Positions 24,585 through 36,280 of a DNA stretch of 48,817 nucleotides are shown piece after piece. Source of the stretch: Bacteroidota bacterium (lineage in GTDB: Bacteria > Bacteroidota > Bacteroidia > AKYH767-A > JAHEYN01). Position 1 is the stretch's first letter, and each line of letters starts with the position of its first letter. The notes beneath the pieces were generated by a model, which did not search any database, was not told where the DNA came from, and saw only the letters and a program-made list of their open reading frames with translations. Location: NCBI GenBank assembly GCA_023251555.1, contig JAHEYN010000018.1, forward strand, positions 1 through 48,817, given 5' to 3'. The translations under genes and the position numbers were made by a program.

Positions 24585-25238
24585 ATGGATGATGTATCCC
24601 TGGTTTTGAAGTATTTTCCCGGACTTTCCCATTCTCAACTTTCAAAATTCAGGCAACTCGGGGAGCTATACTCATACTGGAACGAAAAGGTCAACGTAAT
24701 ATCAAGGACGGATATTGAATTTTTATATGAACATCACGTACTGCATTCGCTGGGACTTGCAAAAATAACAACCCTTAAAAAAGGGACTTCTGTGCTTGAC
24801 ATCGGCACGGGGGGGGGCTTTCCTGGTATTCCTCTTGCTATTTTGTTCCCGGAGGTTCAATTTACCCTTGCAGATTCAATACAAAAAAAGACAAAAGTAG
24901 TACAGGAAATCTGCAAAACAATAAACGTGGAAAATGTAACAATATTCAACGGCAGGGCTGAAGACATTAAAGGGCTGTATGATTTTTCCATCAGCCGCGC
25001 AGTAACAAAACTGTACCAGCTTCTCAAATGGTCCAAGGACAAAATAAAAATTGAAAGTATTAATTCAATTGCAAACGGCCTTTTCTGTTACAAAGGGGGT
25101 AATATTACAGATGAATTGTCCGGCATAAATCCGGGGATCCACTCCCGCGTCTATAACCTCGGAGACTTTTTCCCGGGTTCATTCTTCCTGGAGAAAAAAA
25201 TAATTCACATACCGGTCAAACCTGTAAATAAAAAGTAA
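24585..25238 (+). CDS. rsmG: 16S rRNA (guanine-N7) methyltransferase RsmG
   Basis: 217 residues, cytoplasmic. RsmG methylates N7 of G527 in 16S rRNA. The signature segments are YSYWNEKVNVISRTD, HHVLHSL, VLDIGTGGGFPGIPLAI (AdoMet binding) and FNGRAEDI followed by SRAVTKLYQLL. Length and order match the family. It sits 18 bases after the sigma factor gene and is followed by rpmH, so this part of the plus-strand run is concerned with ribosome function. Confidence 0.95.
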   Translation: MDDVSLVLKYFPGLSHSQLSKFRQLGELYSYWNEKVNVISRTDIEFLYEHHVLHSLGLAKITTLKKGTSVLDIGTGGGFPGIPLAILFPEVQFTLADSIQKKTKVVQEICKTINVENVTIFNGRAEDIKGLYDFSISRAVTKLYQLLKWSKDKIKIESINSIANGLFCYKGGNITDELSGINPGIHSRVYNLGDFFPGSFFLEKKIIHIPVKPVNKK

Positions 25239-25246
25239 TACCTTTG
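25239..25246 (+). promoter_or_regulatory. rpmH promoter -7 element
   Basis: TACCTTTG matches TAnnTTTG, immediately after the rsmG stop and 21 bases before the rpmH ATG. No TTG lies at the -33 distance. It would allow rpmH to be transcribed separately from rsmG. Confidence 0.4.
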
Positions 25247-25267
25247 ATTCTCTAAAAATTCATTCTC

Positions 25268-25423
25268 ATGAAAAGAACATTTCAGCCTTCAAGAAAAAAA
25301 AGACAAAACAAGCATGGCTTCAGGAAAAGAATGTCAACAGCCAACGGAAGAAGGGTTCTTGCATCACGCAGGGCAAAGGGCAGGAAAAGGCTCACTGTAT
25401 CTGATGAGAAAAGAAACAAATAA
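25268..25423 (+). CDS. rpmH: 50S ribosomal protein bL34
   Basis: A 51-residue, very basic protein, beginning [20 protein letters not shown] and containing [19 protein letters not shown], which is the diagnostic bL34 sequence. bL34 binds 23S rRNA in the large subunit. The usual bL34 is about 45 residues; the extra residues are at the C-terminus (SDEKRNK), as in other Bacteroidota. It is easily missed because of its size. It has its own promoter-like box and points toward the rRNA operon terminator. Confidence 0.97.
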   Translation: MKRTFQPSRKKRQNKHGFRKRMSTANGRRVLASRRAKGRKRLTVSDEKRNK

Positions 25424-25440
25424 ATAAAGTTTTAACTAAT

Positions 25441-25505
25441 AAATTGGTATTAGAGAGTCCGGACCCTCTTGTCCGCAAAAGCGAATTAAAAAAAGTTTTT
25501 CAATA
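25441..25505. repeat. Dispersed repeat element, short copy
   Basis: The stretch starts with aaattggtatta and continues with an accctcttgtc / gc / agcgaattaaaa pattern. The same parts occur in the same order at 44811-44965, where the element is longer. This copy looks like an internally deleted version. It lies in the 287-base non-coding gap between rpmH and the rRNA terminator. Confidence 0.5.
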
Positions 25506-25525
25506 AGTAAATCAATCCCGGTTTA

Positions 25526-25551
25526 CTTTGGCGATTACCAAAGCCGTTTTT
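25526..25551 (+). terminator. Possible rpmH terminator
   Basis: A 6-bp hairpin CTTTGG-CGATTA-CCAAAG is followed by CCG and a run of five T. It is a modest stem, so the call is tentative. Confidence 0.3.
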
Positions 25552-25600
25552 CTTGTCCCCTCAGAAAATATTTTACAGAACCTCCTACTCATTTTCAGTA

Positions 25601-25640
25601 CAATACAATATATAACAGTCCATAAAAAGTTATTGTATTG
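25601..25640. repeat. 10-bp perfect inverted repeat in the rpmH-rRNA gap
   Basis: CAATACAATA (25601-25610) and its exact complement TATTGTATTG (25631-25640) flank a 20-base spacer. An inner AAC/GTT pair could extend the stem past a bulge. It may be a transcript-end hairpin or a binding site; nothing else in the gap explains it. Confidence 0.4.
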
Positions 25641-25704
25641 AAAACATCTCATTTTTTATTACTTCCTGTTACAATTCATTCAACCTGGGATTAGGATGTG
25701 AACA

Positions 25705-25738
25705 AACAAAAAGCCCCGGTTCGTTATGAACCGGGGCT
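25705..25738 (-). terminator. Rho-independent terminator of the rRNA operon
   Basis: On the minus strand an 11-bp perfect GC-rich stem (AGCCCCGGTTC paired with GAACCGGGGCT, 5-base loop) is followed directly by TTTTTG. It lies 9 bases past the 5S gene. This is the strongest terminator in the window. Confidence 0.85.
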
Positions 25739-25746
25739 CTATAAAT

Positions 25747-25855
25747 ATGGCAACGACATACTCTCCCGGGTGTTACCCCAGTACCATCTGCGCTGATGGG
25801 CTTAACTTCTCTGTTCGGTATGGGAAGAGGTGTACACCATCGCTAAAGTCACCAT
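25747..25855 (-). rRNA. 5S ribosomal RNA
   Basis: The minus strand shows the conserved 5S core, including CCGAACAGAGAAGTTAAGCC and the flanking complementary ends. It is about 109 bases long and is the last gene of the rRNA operon, roughly 83 bases after the 23S 3' end. Ends are set by pairing and are good to a few bases. Confidence 0.93.
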
Positions 25856-25897
25856 AAGATCTTATGCTGTTATGTGGAAAACAGCAATGACAATTGA

Positions 25898-25927
25898 GAA
25901 AGAAAATACAAACCATTCAAACATTTC
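25898..25927 (-). other. 3' half of the pre-23S processing stem
   Basis: This stretch is nearly fully complementary to 28844-28875 on the other side of 23S; both halves contain GAAATGTTTGAAT and GTATTTTCTTTC when read in the pairing orientation. It brings the ends of precursor 23S together for RNase III-type cleavage. Confidence 0.7.
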
Positions 25928-25938
25928 CCCTGATATAA

Positions 25939-28836
<2,898 letters not shown>

Positions 28837-28843
28837 ATCAAAC

Positions 28844-28875
28844 GAAATGTTTGAATTTGTTTTGTATTTTCTTTC
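28844..28875 (-). other. 5' half of the pre-23S processing stem
   Basis: Pairs with 25898-25927 over roughly 30 bases with two or three mismatches or bulges. It directly precedes the mature 23S 5' end on the transcript. Confidence 0.7.
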
Positions 28876-28884
28876 TTCAATATG

Positions 28885-28894
28885 TCAAAGAACG
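28885..28894 (-). promoter_or_regulatory. boxA-like antitermination motif in the 23S leader
   Basis: CGTTCTTTGA on the minus strand. The identical 10-mer occurs in the 16S leader at 31135-31144. The position before each large rRNA and the similarity to the bacterial boxA (TGCTCTTTAACA) suggest an Nus-factor antitermination site. Confidence 0.5.
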
Positions 28895-28924
28895 CAGCCT
28901 TAAAACTGTAGCTTAAAGGCTTTG

Positions 28925-28991
28925 AGAAGATCACCGGGTTTGAACCGGAAGCATGCCTTTCACATGCGGGCCCCTGTCGGCCATGTCTTCT
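28925..28991 (-). other. tRNA-like cloverleaf in the 16S-23S spacer, possibly a decayed tRNA
   Basis: On the minus strand the stretch can fold as an acceptor of six pairs (AGAAGA/TCTTCT), a D-like stem GGCC/GGCC, an anticodon-like stem GCATG/CATGC with a 7-base loop, and a T-arm CCGG-TTCAAAC-CCGG whose loop fits TTCRANY exactly. Against function: base 33 in the loop is not T, base 8 is not T, the variable region is very short and the acceptor has a mismatch. It may be a remnant of a third spacer tRNA or simply a set of hairpins. Confidence 0.25.
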
Positions 28992-29109
28992 GTCATAATA
29001 TCAAGAACATTTCTTCTTTTTGAGAACCGGAGGGTGAGGATACCCGGCCGGGCTCATCATTTTCACAACTCTCTGGAGTATATCCACCGGGCCGCACCGA
29101 CGGCGAAGG

Positions 29110-29183
29110 TGGAGGCTATCGGAATCGAACCGATGACCCCCAGCTTGCAAGGCTGGTGCTCTAGCCAGCTGAGCTAAGCCCCC
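29110..29183 (-). tRNA. tRNA-Ala (anticodon TGC)
   Basis: 74 bases on the minus strand starting GGGGGCTTAGCTCAGCTGG. The acceptor pairs GGGGGCT with AGCCTCC, the anticodon loop is CTTGCAA and the T-loop is TTCGATT. The terminal CCA is not encoded. It lies in the 16S-23S spacer. Confidence 0.97.
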
Positions 29184-29249
29184 GATTTTTATTCCGGGAA
29201 AATTAAATCCCCCGGTTTAACTGGATTCTTTTTTATTCAGAACCTTGAG

Positions 29250-29323
29250 TAGTCCCGAGCAGATTTGAACTGCTGACCCCTACATTATCAGTGTAGTGCT
29301 CTGACCAACTGAGCTACGGGACT
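29250..29323 (-). tRNA. tRNA-Ile (anticodon GAT)
   Basis: 74 bases on the minus strand starting AGTCCCGTAGCTCAGTTGG. The acceptor pairs AGTCCCG with CGGGACT, the anticodon loop is CTGATAA and the T-loop is TTCAAAT. The terminal CCA is not encoded. It is 66 bases upstream of tRNA-Ala in the same spacer, the standard Ile-Ala order. Confidence 0.97.
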
Positions 29324-29431
29324 TTATAAAGCCAAGTGGGCTTTATTGTGTTTCCTGACTCTTGGAGCAGAACCATACATAACATAAGCTTGTCGGGGCT
29401 TTTGTAAAGATTCCTCAATTAAACAAATAAG

Positions 29432-29458
29432 TTTGAAGAAAAGAAAGGAAATAATAAA
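29432..29458 (-). other. 3' half of the pre-16S processing stem
   Basis: Complementary to 31114-31139: a 12-bp arm (TTATTATTTCCT) and an 8-bp arm (TCTTCAAA) separated by a short internal loop. It encloses 16S and would be cut by RNase III. Confidence 0.65.
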
Positions 29459-29500
29459 CATAACTGCCGGTAAAGACAGCTATAAAACAAACCTCTCCAG

Positions 29501-31025
<1,525 letters not shown>

Positions 31026-31113
31026 AGTTTGATCTCTTCCGGATATTTCGATCCGAAAGAATTTGTCTCAAGAGTTGTTCTCAATTCCTCCCGGCAAAAC
31101 CGGGAAGAAAGGC

Positions 31114-31139
31114 TTATTATTTCCTATCAATTCTTCAAA
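31114..31139 (-). other. 5' half of the pre-16S processing stem
   Basis: Pairs with 29432-29458 on the far side of 16S through a 12-bp and an 8-bp arm with a central mismatch region. It directly follows the boxA-like motif on the transcript. Confidence 0.65.
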
Positions 31140-31144
31140 GAACG
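31135..31144 (-). promoter_or_regulatory. boxA-like antitermination motif in the 16S leader
   Basis: CGTTCTTTGA on the minus strand, identical to the 10-mer in the 23S leader at 28885-28894. It lies about 62 bases downstream of the rRNA promoter -7 box. Confidence 0.5.
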
Positions 31145-31205
31145 TTATATTAATTTTACCTCCCTTTCGGGAGCTAAAAACAACATTATCAATTTTTGAG
31201 GGCTG

Positions 31206-31237
31206 CAAAGATAAAAATGTTTTTTTATTCCATGCAA
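31206..31237 (-). promoter_or_regulatory. rRNA operon promoter (TTG-N21-TATCTTTG)
   Basis: TTG (31237-31235) and TATCTTTG (31213-31206) on the minus strand are separated by 21 bases rich in A and T. This is a full match to the Bacteroidota promoter form. Transcription would start about 175 bases upstream of mature 16S. I see only one clear promoter. Confidence 0.75.
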
Positions 31238-31248
31238 ATTATTTCTAA

Positions 31249-31329
31249 CTATTTTTTAAAAGAAGCATTCTGTCTTTCTTCGGTCAGTTCAAAAAGCCCG
31301 GTGCCGCAGAATTTGCAGGTGGTATAAGA
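31249..31329 (-). pseudogene. Possible remnant of a zinc-ribbon gene
   Basis: A frame with no start codon reads KNISYTTCKFCGTGLFEL and then TEERQNASFKK before a TAG. The CxxCG knuckle and acidic/basic tail look protein-like, but the frame is only about 27 codons, has no ATG, GTG or TTG and lies next to the rRNA promoter. It could be the 3' end of a gene lost by rearrangement, or chance. Confidence 0.25.
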
Positions 31330-31337
31330 GATGTTCT

Positions 31338-33278
31338 TTATTCTTTAATAAAAAGTGCCTGTTTCAGTCCGTGGAAACAGGTAAGTTTCAAAAAGTACAT
31401 TCCTCCCGTGAGACCGGTTGTATTAATCCTTATTTGGTCAGCATCTTTTTTCAGGGGAAATACTTCTTCATACATGATATTTCCCAACATGTCTACTATG
31501 CTTAAACTGACCGTTTCATTTTCCTTAAGCTGAAACCTGCAAGTAAGTTCAGAGGAAACAGGAACAGGGGAAACCGTCATTCCCGATACGCGAAAATGTT
31601 CAATAGCAATAGAAGTCCTTTGCGAGTATGTGTAATGGCCGTTATAGTCAAATTGTTTAAGGCGGTAAACCATGACTGGCTCAGCACCGGTAGAGAAATC
31701 TCCGTTCAACGGGTATTTATCAGTAAATGAATAGTGCCGGGGAGTGCTGCTGTTCCCGGCGCCTTCCACTCTTCCTATTTCTTCAAAAGTATTTCCATCA
31801 ATGCTTTTTTCAACAATAAAATAATTGTTATTGATTTCTTCTGCAGTACGCCAACGAAGGATATTTTCTTCGCCAATATTTTCCCCGGTAAAGGAAAGGA
31901 TATCGATGGGCAGAGTTGCACACAAAGCAGTGGGTGTGCTAGTCCATCCGCTCGAGGAAGTGAGGGAAGACTGAGGAGTAACAGCTGGTGTTGTTCCGAC
32001 ATTTCCAGTGGAGTATGATTCACCCGGTGTGGCAGTTGTAATGGTACCAGGCACAGGTTCATCGCAGCCCCCCGATCCGATATTGCCGCTGGCATCAGTT
32101 TTTATCACATACACATCCATATCTCCGCCGGCAGAGAAGTTCCCGGTATAACCGGCGAGAGCGAACCCTCCATCTGTAGTTTGACGGGCATCGTAACAGT
32201 AAATATCGGTCGTTCCGCTATATGTTTTTGACCAAAGCAAGCTGCCTGAGGAGTTAACCTTAAGTAAGTACATAGCAGAGATGCCGGGATTAAGACCAAG
32301 GCCGGTGGTAGTCCCGGAGACAACGTACTCTCCCGTAGATAGCTGCTGCACTGCATCGCCATATTCATCATACGTATTTTCACCGAATACTTTGCTCCAT
32401 CCTGCCCCCGCAGCCACGTTGCCAAGGGAGTTTGTTTTAATAAGATACACATCCCTGGTACCGGAACCAAAGCTATCGGAAAAACCTGTTATAATATAGC
32501 CTCCATCGGCGGTTTGCTGTACGGCATAAGCTTCGTCATCCCCGGAGCCTCCGTATGTTTTTGTCCATGACACTGTTCCGGCGGAATTTGTTTTTACAAG
32601 ATAGACATCTCTGAACCCGGCTCCATAGCAAGCAGTGTAGCCGGCAAGAATAAAACCGCCATCAGCTGTTTGCTGCCCCGCCCATCCTTCATCGTAACCG
32701 GTGCTGCCGCCGTATGTTTTCATCCACCCGAAGGTACCGTCAGATGCAAATTTTGCAAGATAGGCATCTTCTCCGCCGAGACCGAAAGAGGAAGTATTGC
32801 CAACGAGCATGAAGGTACCATCAGCATTCTGCCACACGTTGGTACCGTCATCAATGGCGGCTCCGCCGATATTACGGCTCCAGGCGTAGGCTCCGGTTGA
32901 GGTTGCTTTCACTATATACCCATCTCCACCGGACCCAAAGCTATAGCTGGTTCCGGCCATGATATATCCCTGATCGGCAGTCTGCCTTACTCTCCAGAAA
33001 TACTCATCGGATGCGCTTCCTCCATAAGTCTGAAGCCAGGAAACATTTCCGTTGGAGGCAAGTTTGAGGAGAAAAAAATCCGTCCATCCGGAGCCCCAGG
33101 TATCAGTCTGGCCGGCGACAATATAACCTCCGTCCAATGTAGGATATATAGAGGAAGCCGACTCCGAGCCGGAGCCCGCATAGGTTTTTACAAAGTTTTG
33201 TGAATGAGTAACAGGGCTGTAAAAAATGGCAGCCATGTATAGATATAAAGCAATCTTTTTTCTGGGGGAAATCTTCAT
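31338..33278 (-). CDS. Secreted beta-repeat protein with T9SS C-terminal sorting domain
   Basis: 646 residues with signal peptide KKIALYLYMAAIFYSPVTHSQ. Residues about 28-425 are seven repeats of roughly 55 residues built on W-x-K-TYGGS-x-x-D-E / QTADGGYI-x-AG-x-T / GSG-x-D-x-YL-x-K, which suggests a seven-bladed propeller. A segment beginning LPIDILSFTGENIGEENILRW then leads into a fibronectin-like region and a C-terminal sorting domain of about 75 residues (SPVPVSSELTCRF to TGGMYFLKLTC), typical of type A T9SS cargo. The protein would cross the outer membrane by the T9SS and be released or attached to the surface. Ligand and role are unknown. The upstream neighbour on the same strand is another cargo gene. 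Confidence 0.85.
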   Translation of the reverse strand: MKISPRKKIALYLYMAAIFYSPVTHSQNFVKTYAGSGSESASSIYPTLDGGYIVAGQTDTWGSGWTDFFLLKLASNGNVSWLQTYGGSASDEYFWRVRQTADQGYIMAGTSYSFGSGGDGYIVKATSTGAYAWSRNIGGAAIDDGTNVWQNADGTFMLVGNTSSFGLGGEDAYLAKFASDGTFGWMKTYGGSTGYDEGWAGQQTADGGFILAGYTACYGAGFRDVYLVKTNSAGTVSWTKTYGGSGDDEAYAVQQTADGGYIITGFSDSFGSGTRDVYLIKTNSLGNVAAGAGWSKVFGENTYDEYGDAVQQLSTGEYVVSGTTTGLGLNPGISAMYLLKVNSSGSLLWSKTYSGTTDIYCYDARQTTDGGFALAGYTGNFSAGGDMDVYVIKTDASGNIGSGGCDEPVPGTITTATPGESYSTGNVGTTPAVTPQSSLTSSSGWTSTPTALCATLPIDILSFTGENIGEENILRWRTAEEINNNYFIVEKSIDGNTFEEIGRVEGAGNSSTPRHYSFTDKYPLNGDFSTGAEPVMVYRLKQFDYNGHYTYSQRTSIAIEHFRVSGMTVSPVPVSSELTCRFQLKENETVSLSIVDMLGNIMYEEVFPLKKDADQIRINTTGLTGGMYFLKLTCFHGLKQALFIKE

Positions 33279-33435
33279 AAGCAGGAGGGTTTTAATCAGT
33301 TGGCCGCAAACGAATGTGTAATTATACAGTTTTTCCTCCTATTGGTTTCATTTTATAAATTTCAGTTTTTAACCAATACATATCCAACACAAAAACAGGG
33401 TGTACGTGGAGGTCTGTCAAGCCTGTAACAGAAAG

Positions 33436-36132
33436 TCATTTTTTGACAAACTTCATTTGCTCACGGGAATAGCCATTGTCTATGCTAAGGAAATAAAAAC
33501 CGCATGGAAGTGCATTTATATTCAGCATTACTTTATTCAATCCTTTCAATGACTTTACTTTTTCTTTGAGCAGATTATTTCCCATGAGATCAGTAATCAT
33601 GAAAGAAGTGACTGAATTTTCCCCGGCATAGAACGCACAGTTTAGCTCGCAAGAGGCAGGTACGGGGTATATTTCTGATTTAGTGCTTTGTTGATTTGCA
33701 ATTGATATTGTTTCTGAATATGAAAACTGTCCGTCATTATCAACCTGACGGAGGCGATAGTAAGTTCTGTCGGGAAAAGGATTTATGTCTTTGAAGACAT
33801 AATCAGTACGGGAATCTGAGTTACCGGCACCCTTCTCGATCCCAATCTGATGGAATGACTCTCCGTCCCGACTTCTCTCAACTATAAAATGGCTATTGTT
33901 TCTTTCTGTTGCGAGAGACCACGTAAGGACATTCGCGCCGTCTTCATTATGCACTGTAAAAGAAAGGAATTCCACGGGCAGTATACATCCGCAGCTTAAA
34001 GGTTCCCGGGTAAGGGTAATTCCTTCTCCTGCCATATATATTTCACCTGATGCAGATCCGGGGATTGCAACGGTTCCACCGGGTCCGACGGGCCCAGCAT
34101 TCGCTCCCCAGTAGCTTGCGCAGATAAGTGTTCCTGAAGGATCGAAAGACGCCATAAAGTATTCATATGCAGTTCCGTAATAAGTAGTCTGGAATGCACA
34201 GGAGGATACGGGTACTCCACCTCCCGGCTGGGCGCTTCCGGCAAGGACAATATTTCCGGAAGGGTCTGTATCCACTCCATGGCTTTCGTCATTACCGCTG
34301 CCGCCGAAGTAGGTTCCCCACAGTCTTGCCCCTGCTGAGCTGAATTTAACAAGAAATGCATCTGCGCCGCCCAAACCGCTGCCGTTAGCTGCCTGCCAGC
34401 AGCCTGCGGAGACGGGAAAATTGGTGCAGAAGGTTTTGCCTGATATCATCACATTGTTGGAAGCATCTGCAGCAATGTCGTAACTATAATCGGCGGCGGT
34501 TCCCCCGCTGCTGCCTCCGTAATAAGTAGAAAACACCCGGGCGGTTCCCCCGCTGTTAAGCTTAACAAGGAAGGCGTCGTAATACCCGGCCTTTGTCATC
34601 TGGTTATAGCCACCGGATACAGAAAGGGTAGGGAAATTGGTGGAGTATGTCCATCCTGTAACATATACGTCTTCATTGCCATCAATAACAACTCCATAAG
34701 GTTCATCGGCATTACCACCGGCGATATACGTGCCCCACTGCCTGGTCCCCGTGCTGTTAAACTTAACCACGAAAGCATCATCGGAGGTGGTGGTCCAGCC
34801 CTGGGTGTTGTATGCACCAACAGTGGCAATACAACTGCTGCAGAGAGGGCCATAAGACCTGGTAGGGCCAGTCATAAAGACATTATTAAGCGCATCCGTG
34901 TTGACATCATAGCCTTCGTCAATATAACCTCCTCCATAATAGGTTCCCCACATACGGGTACCGTTGTTCCCATCCAGTTTGACGAGGAATGCGTCTGCGG
35001 ATCCTCCGCCATAGGAAGTCTGGTGAGCACCGGCGGAGCAAGGGAAGTCAGTAGAATATGCGGTACCGGAAACAAAGATATTGCTGTTTTGATCCGTGGT
35101 CACGCCATAGCCATAGTCAACGGATCCTCCGCCATAAAATGTTGCCCACAGGAGGGTTCCGTTAAGATCATACTTGGCGATACCTGCATCATAAGATCCG
35201 TTAAGCACGGTTTGGAAGGTACCGGCAGTAACGGGAAAAGTCGCAGAGAAGGCCGATCCCACCACAATTGCATCTTCAGCCGCATCGGTAGCGACATAAC
35301 CTCCATAAGAACCACCGGTAGTAAGAAGCCATGTAGGATCTATGATGAGTTGTGAAGATCTGTCGTACTCACCAACTTTCACAGACACAACATTCCCATC
35401 GAGCGCATAAGCCCCTGAAATATTTTTTCTTCCTCCGGGAGTATCCTGATATATGGAAGGAATTTTCTCTTGAATATCGCCGAGGGATGTACCTATCAGC
35501 AAGCTACCCTCATAGAGAGACAGCCTTTGTGTCCCCGAGTACTTCAAATGTATGTCGGAAGGATTTCCGCCCGGCCTGACGACAAAATCATACTCCATTC
35601 CATCAGGCCTGTCGCCATACAGGACAACATCAATATTATCATATATATTTTCTATCACCACCTTATTATACGACTGCACATTTGTGATTCCCAGGGGGCA
35701 GTGCCCGAGGTAGTAATTAAAAAAGAATTTGTTTTTTTCTTCACACTTCACAAAGGCTGAGGTTTTCGCACCCGAAAATTCAATATCCACTCTGTGCATT
35801 TTTGTAAGGGAAAACTTCACAAGGGCTTCTTTTGCGACCTCATCCATAGCCTTTTCAGGGTCAGGATTCCTGTATGAAAGTTGCTGCAATGCCGGATCAG
35901 GCTGCGTCATCACATAACTAAGACCGTTCTTCCTGAGAAAAATTCCGGTGTTTCCCCTGAATGAAGTAAAAAGGACTTCAGGATGGAGACCGCCGCCCGC
36001 ATCTATCAGCTGGCCTTCGTTTTTTATAAAGCCGGGGGAGGAAGGAAAAAGCCTCCCGGAGCTCCCCTGAACTTTATGAGAAGAAAAGCCAAATAGGAGA
36101 AGAAGCAGCGGAAGGAGTATTATCTTTTTCAT
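33436..36132 (-). CDS. Large SBBP-repeat protein with T9SS C-terminal sorting domain
   Basis: 898 residues with signal peptide MKKIILLPLLLLLFGFSSHK. The N-terminal domain (about 35-270), starting GFIKNEGQLIDAGG with FRGNTGIFLRKNGLSYV and YDNIDVVLYGDRPDGMEYDF, matches a domain common in Bacteroidota secreted proteins (DUF7948-like, from memory). Then come about six SBBP-type repeats (about 290-700) of the form WGTYYGGG-x-x-DE-Y-V-T-D / N-V-x-x-G-T / DAFLVKF. A hinge beginning LPVEFLSFTVHNEDGANVLTW precedes a C-terminal sorting domain (about 825-898: IYPVPASCELNCAF to PCGFYFLSIDNG). It is predicted to be exported by the T9SS. Function unknown. It has the same strand and style as the preceding cargo gene. 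Confidence 0.87.
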   Translation of the reverse strand: MKKIILLPLLLLLFGFSSHKVQGSSGRLFPSSPGFIKNEGQLIDAGGGLHPEVLFTSFRGNTGIFLRKNGLSYVMTQPDPALQQLSYRNPDPEKAMDEVAKEALVKFSLTKMHRVDIEFSGAKTSAFVKCEEKNKFFFNYYLGHCPLGITNVQSYNKVVIENIYDNIDVVLYGDRPDGMEYDFVVRPGGNPSDIHLKYSGTQRLSLYEGSLLIGTSLGDIQEKIPSIYQDTPGGRKNISGAYALDGNVVSVKVGEYDRSSQLIIDPTWLLTTGGSYGGYVATDAAEDAIVVGSAFSATFPVTAGTFQTVLNGSYDAGIAKYDLNGTLLWATFYGGGSVDYGYGVTTDQNSNIFVSGTAYSTDFPCSAGAHQTSYGGGSADAFLVKLDGNNGTRMWGTYYGGGYIDEGYDVNTDALNNVFMTGPTRSYGPLCSSCIATVGAYNTQGWTTTSDDAFVVKFNSTGTRQWGTYIAGGNADEPYGVVIDGNEDVYVTGWTYSTNFPTLSVSGGYNQMTKAGYYDAFLVKLNSGGTARVFSTYYGGSSGGTAADYSYDIAADASNNVMISGKTFCTNFPVSAGCWQAANGSGLGGADAFLVKFSSAGARLWGTYFGGSGNDESHGVDTDPSGNIVLAGSAQPGGGVPVSSCAFQTTYYGTAYEYFMASFDPSGTLICASYWGANAGPVGPGGTVAIPGSASGEIYMAGEGITLTREPLSCGCILPVEFLSFTVHNEDGANVLTWSLATERNNSHFIVERSRDGESFHQIGIEKGAGNSDSRTDYVFKDINPFPDRTYYRLRQVDNDGQFSYSETISIANQQSTKSEIYPVPASCELNCAFYAGENSVTSFMITDLMGNNLLKEKVKSLKGLNKVMLNINALPCGFYFLSIDNGYSREQMKFVKK

Positions 36133-36280
36133 AAGTAATGATTTAAATATTTAATTGAAAATACATACATCCGGAGAATGTTTCAAAAACAAAATATAAA
36201 ATAAAACACATTTTCATTATATATAAATATGCTATTTTGATTATTTTTACGGCATTATATATATATTTAAACACCTGTTC

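Larger units (their letters stand above)
31026..31337 (-). other. rRNA leader region with hairpins and gene remnant
   Basis: 312 bases between 16S and the upstream T9SS cargo gene. In transcript order it holds a non-coding stretch with a zinc-ribbon-like frame, the rRNA promoter, a GGGAG/CTCCC hairpin near 31165, the boxA-like motif, the 5' half of the 16S processing stem and a CCCGG/CCGGG hairpin near 31100. Apart from the remnant frame, no gene is seen. Confidence 0.6.
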
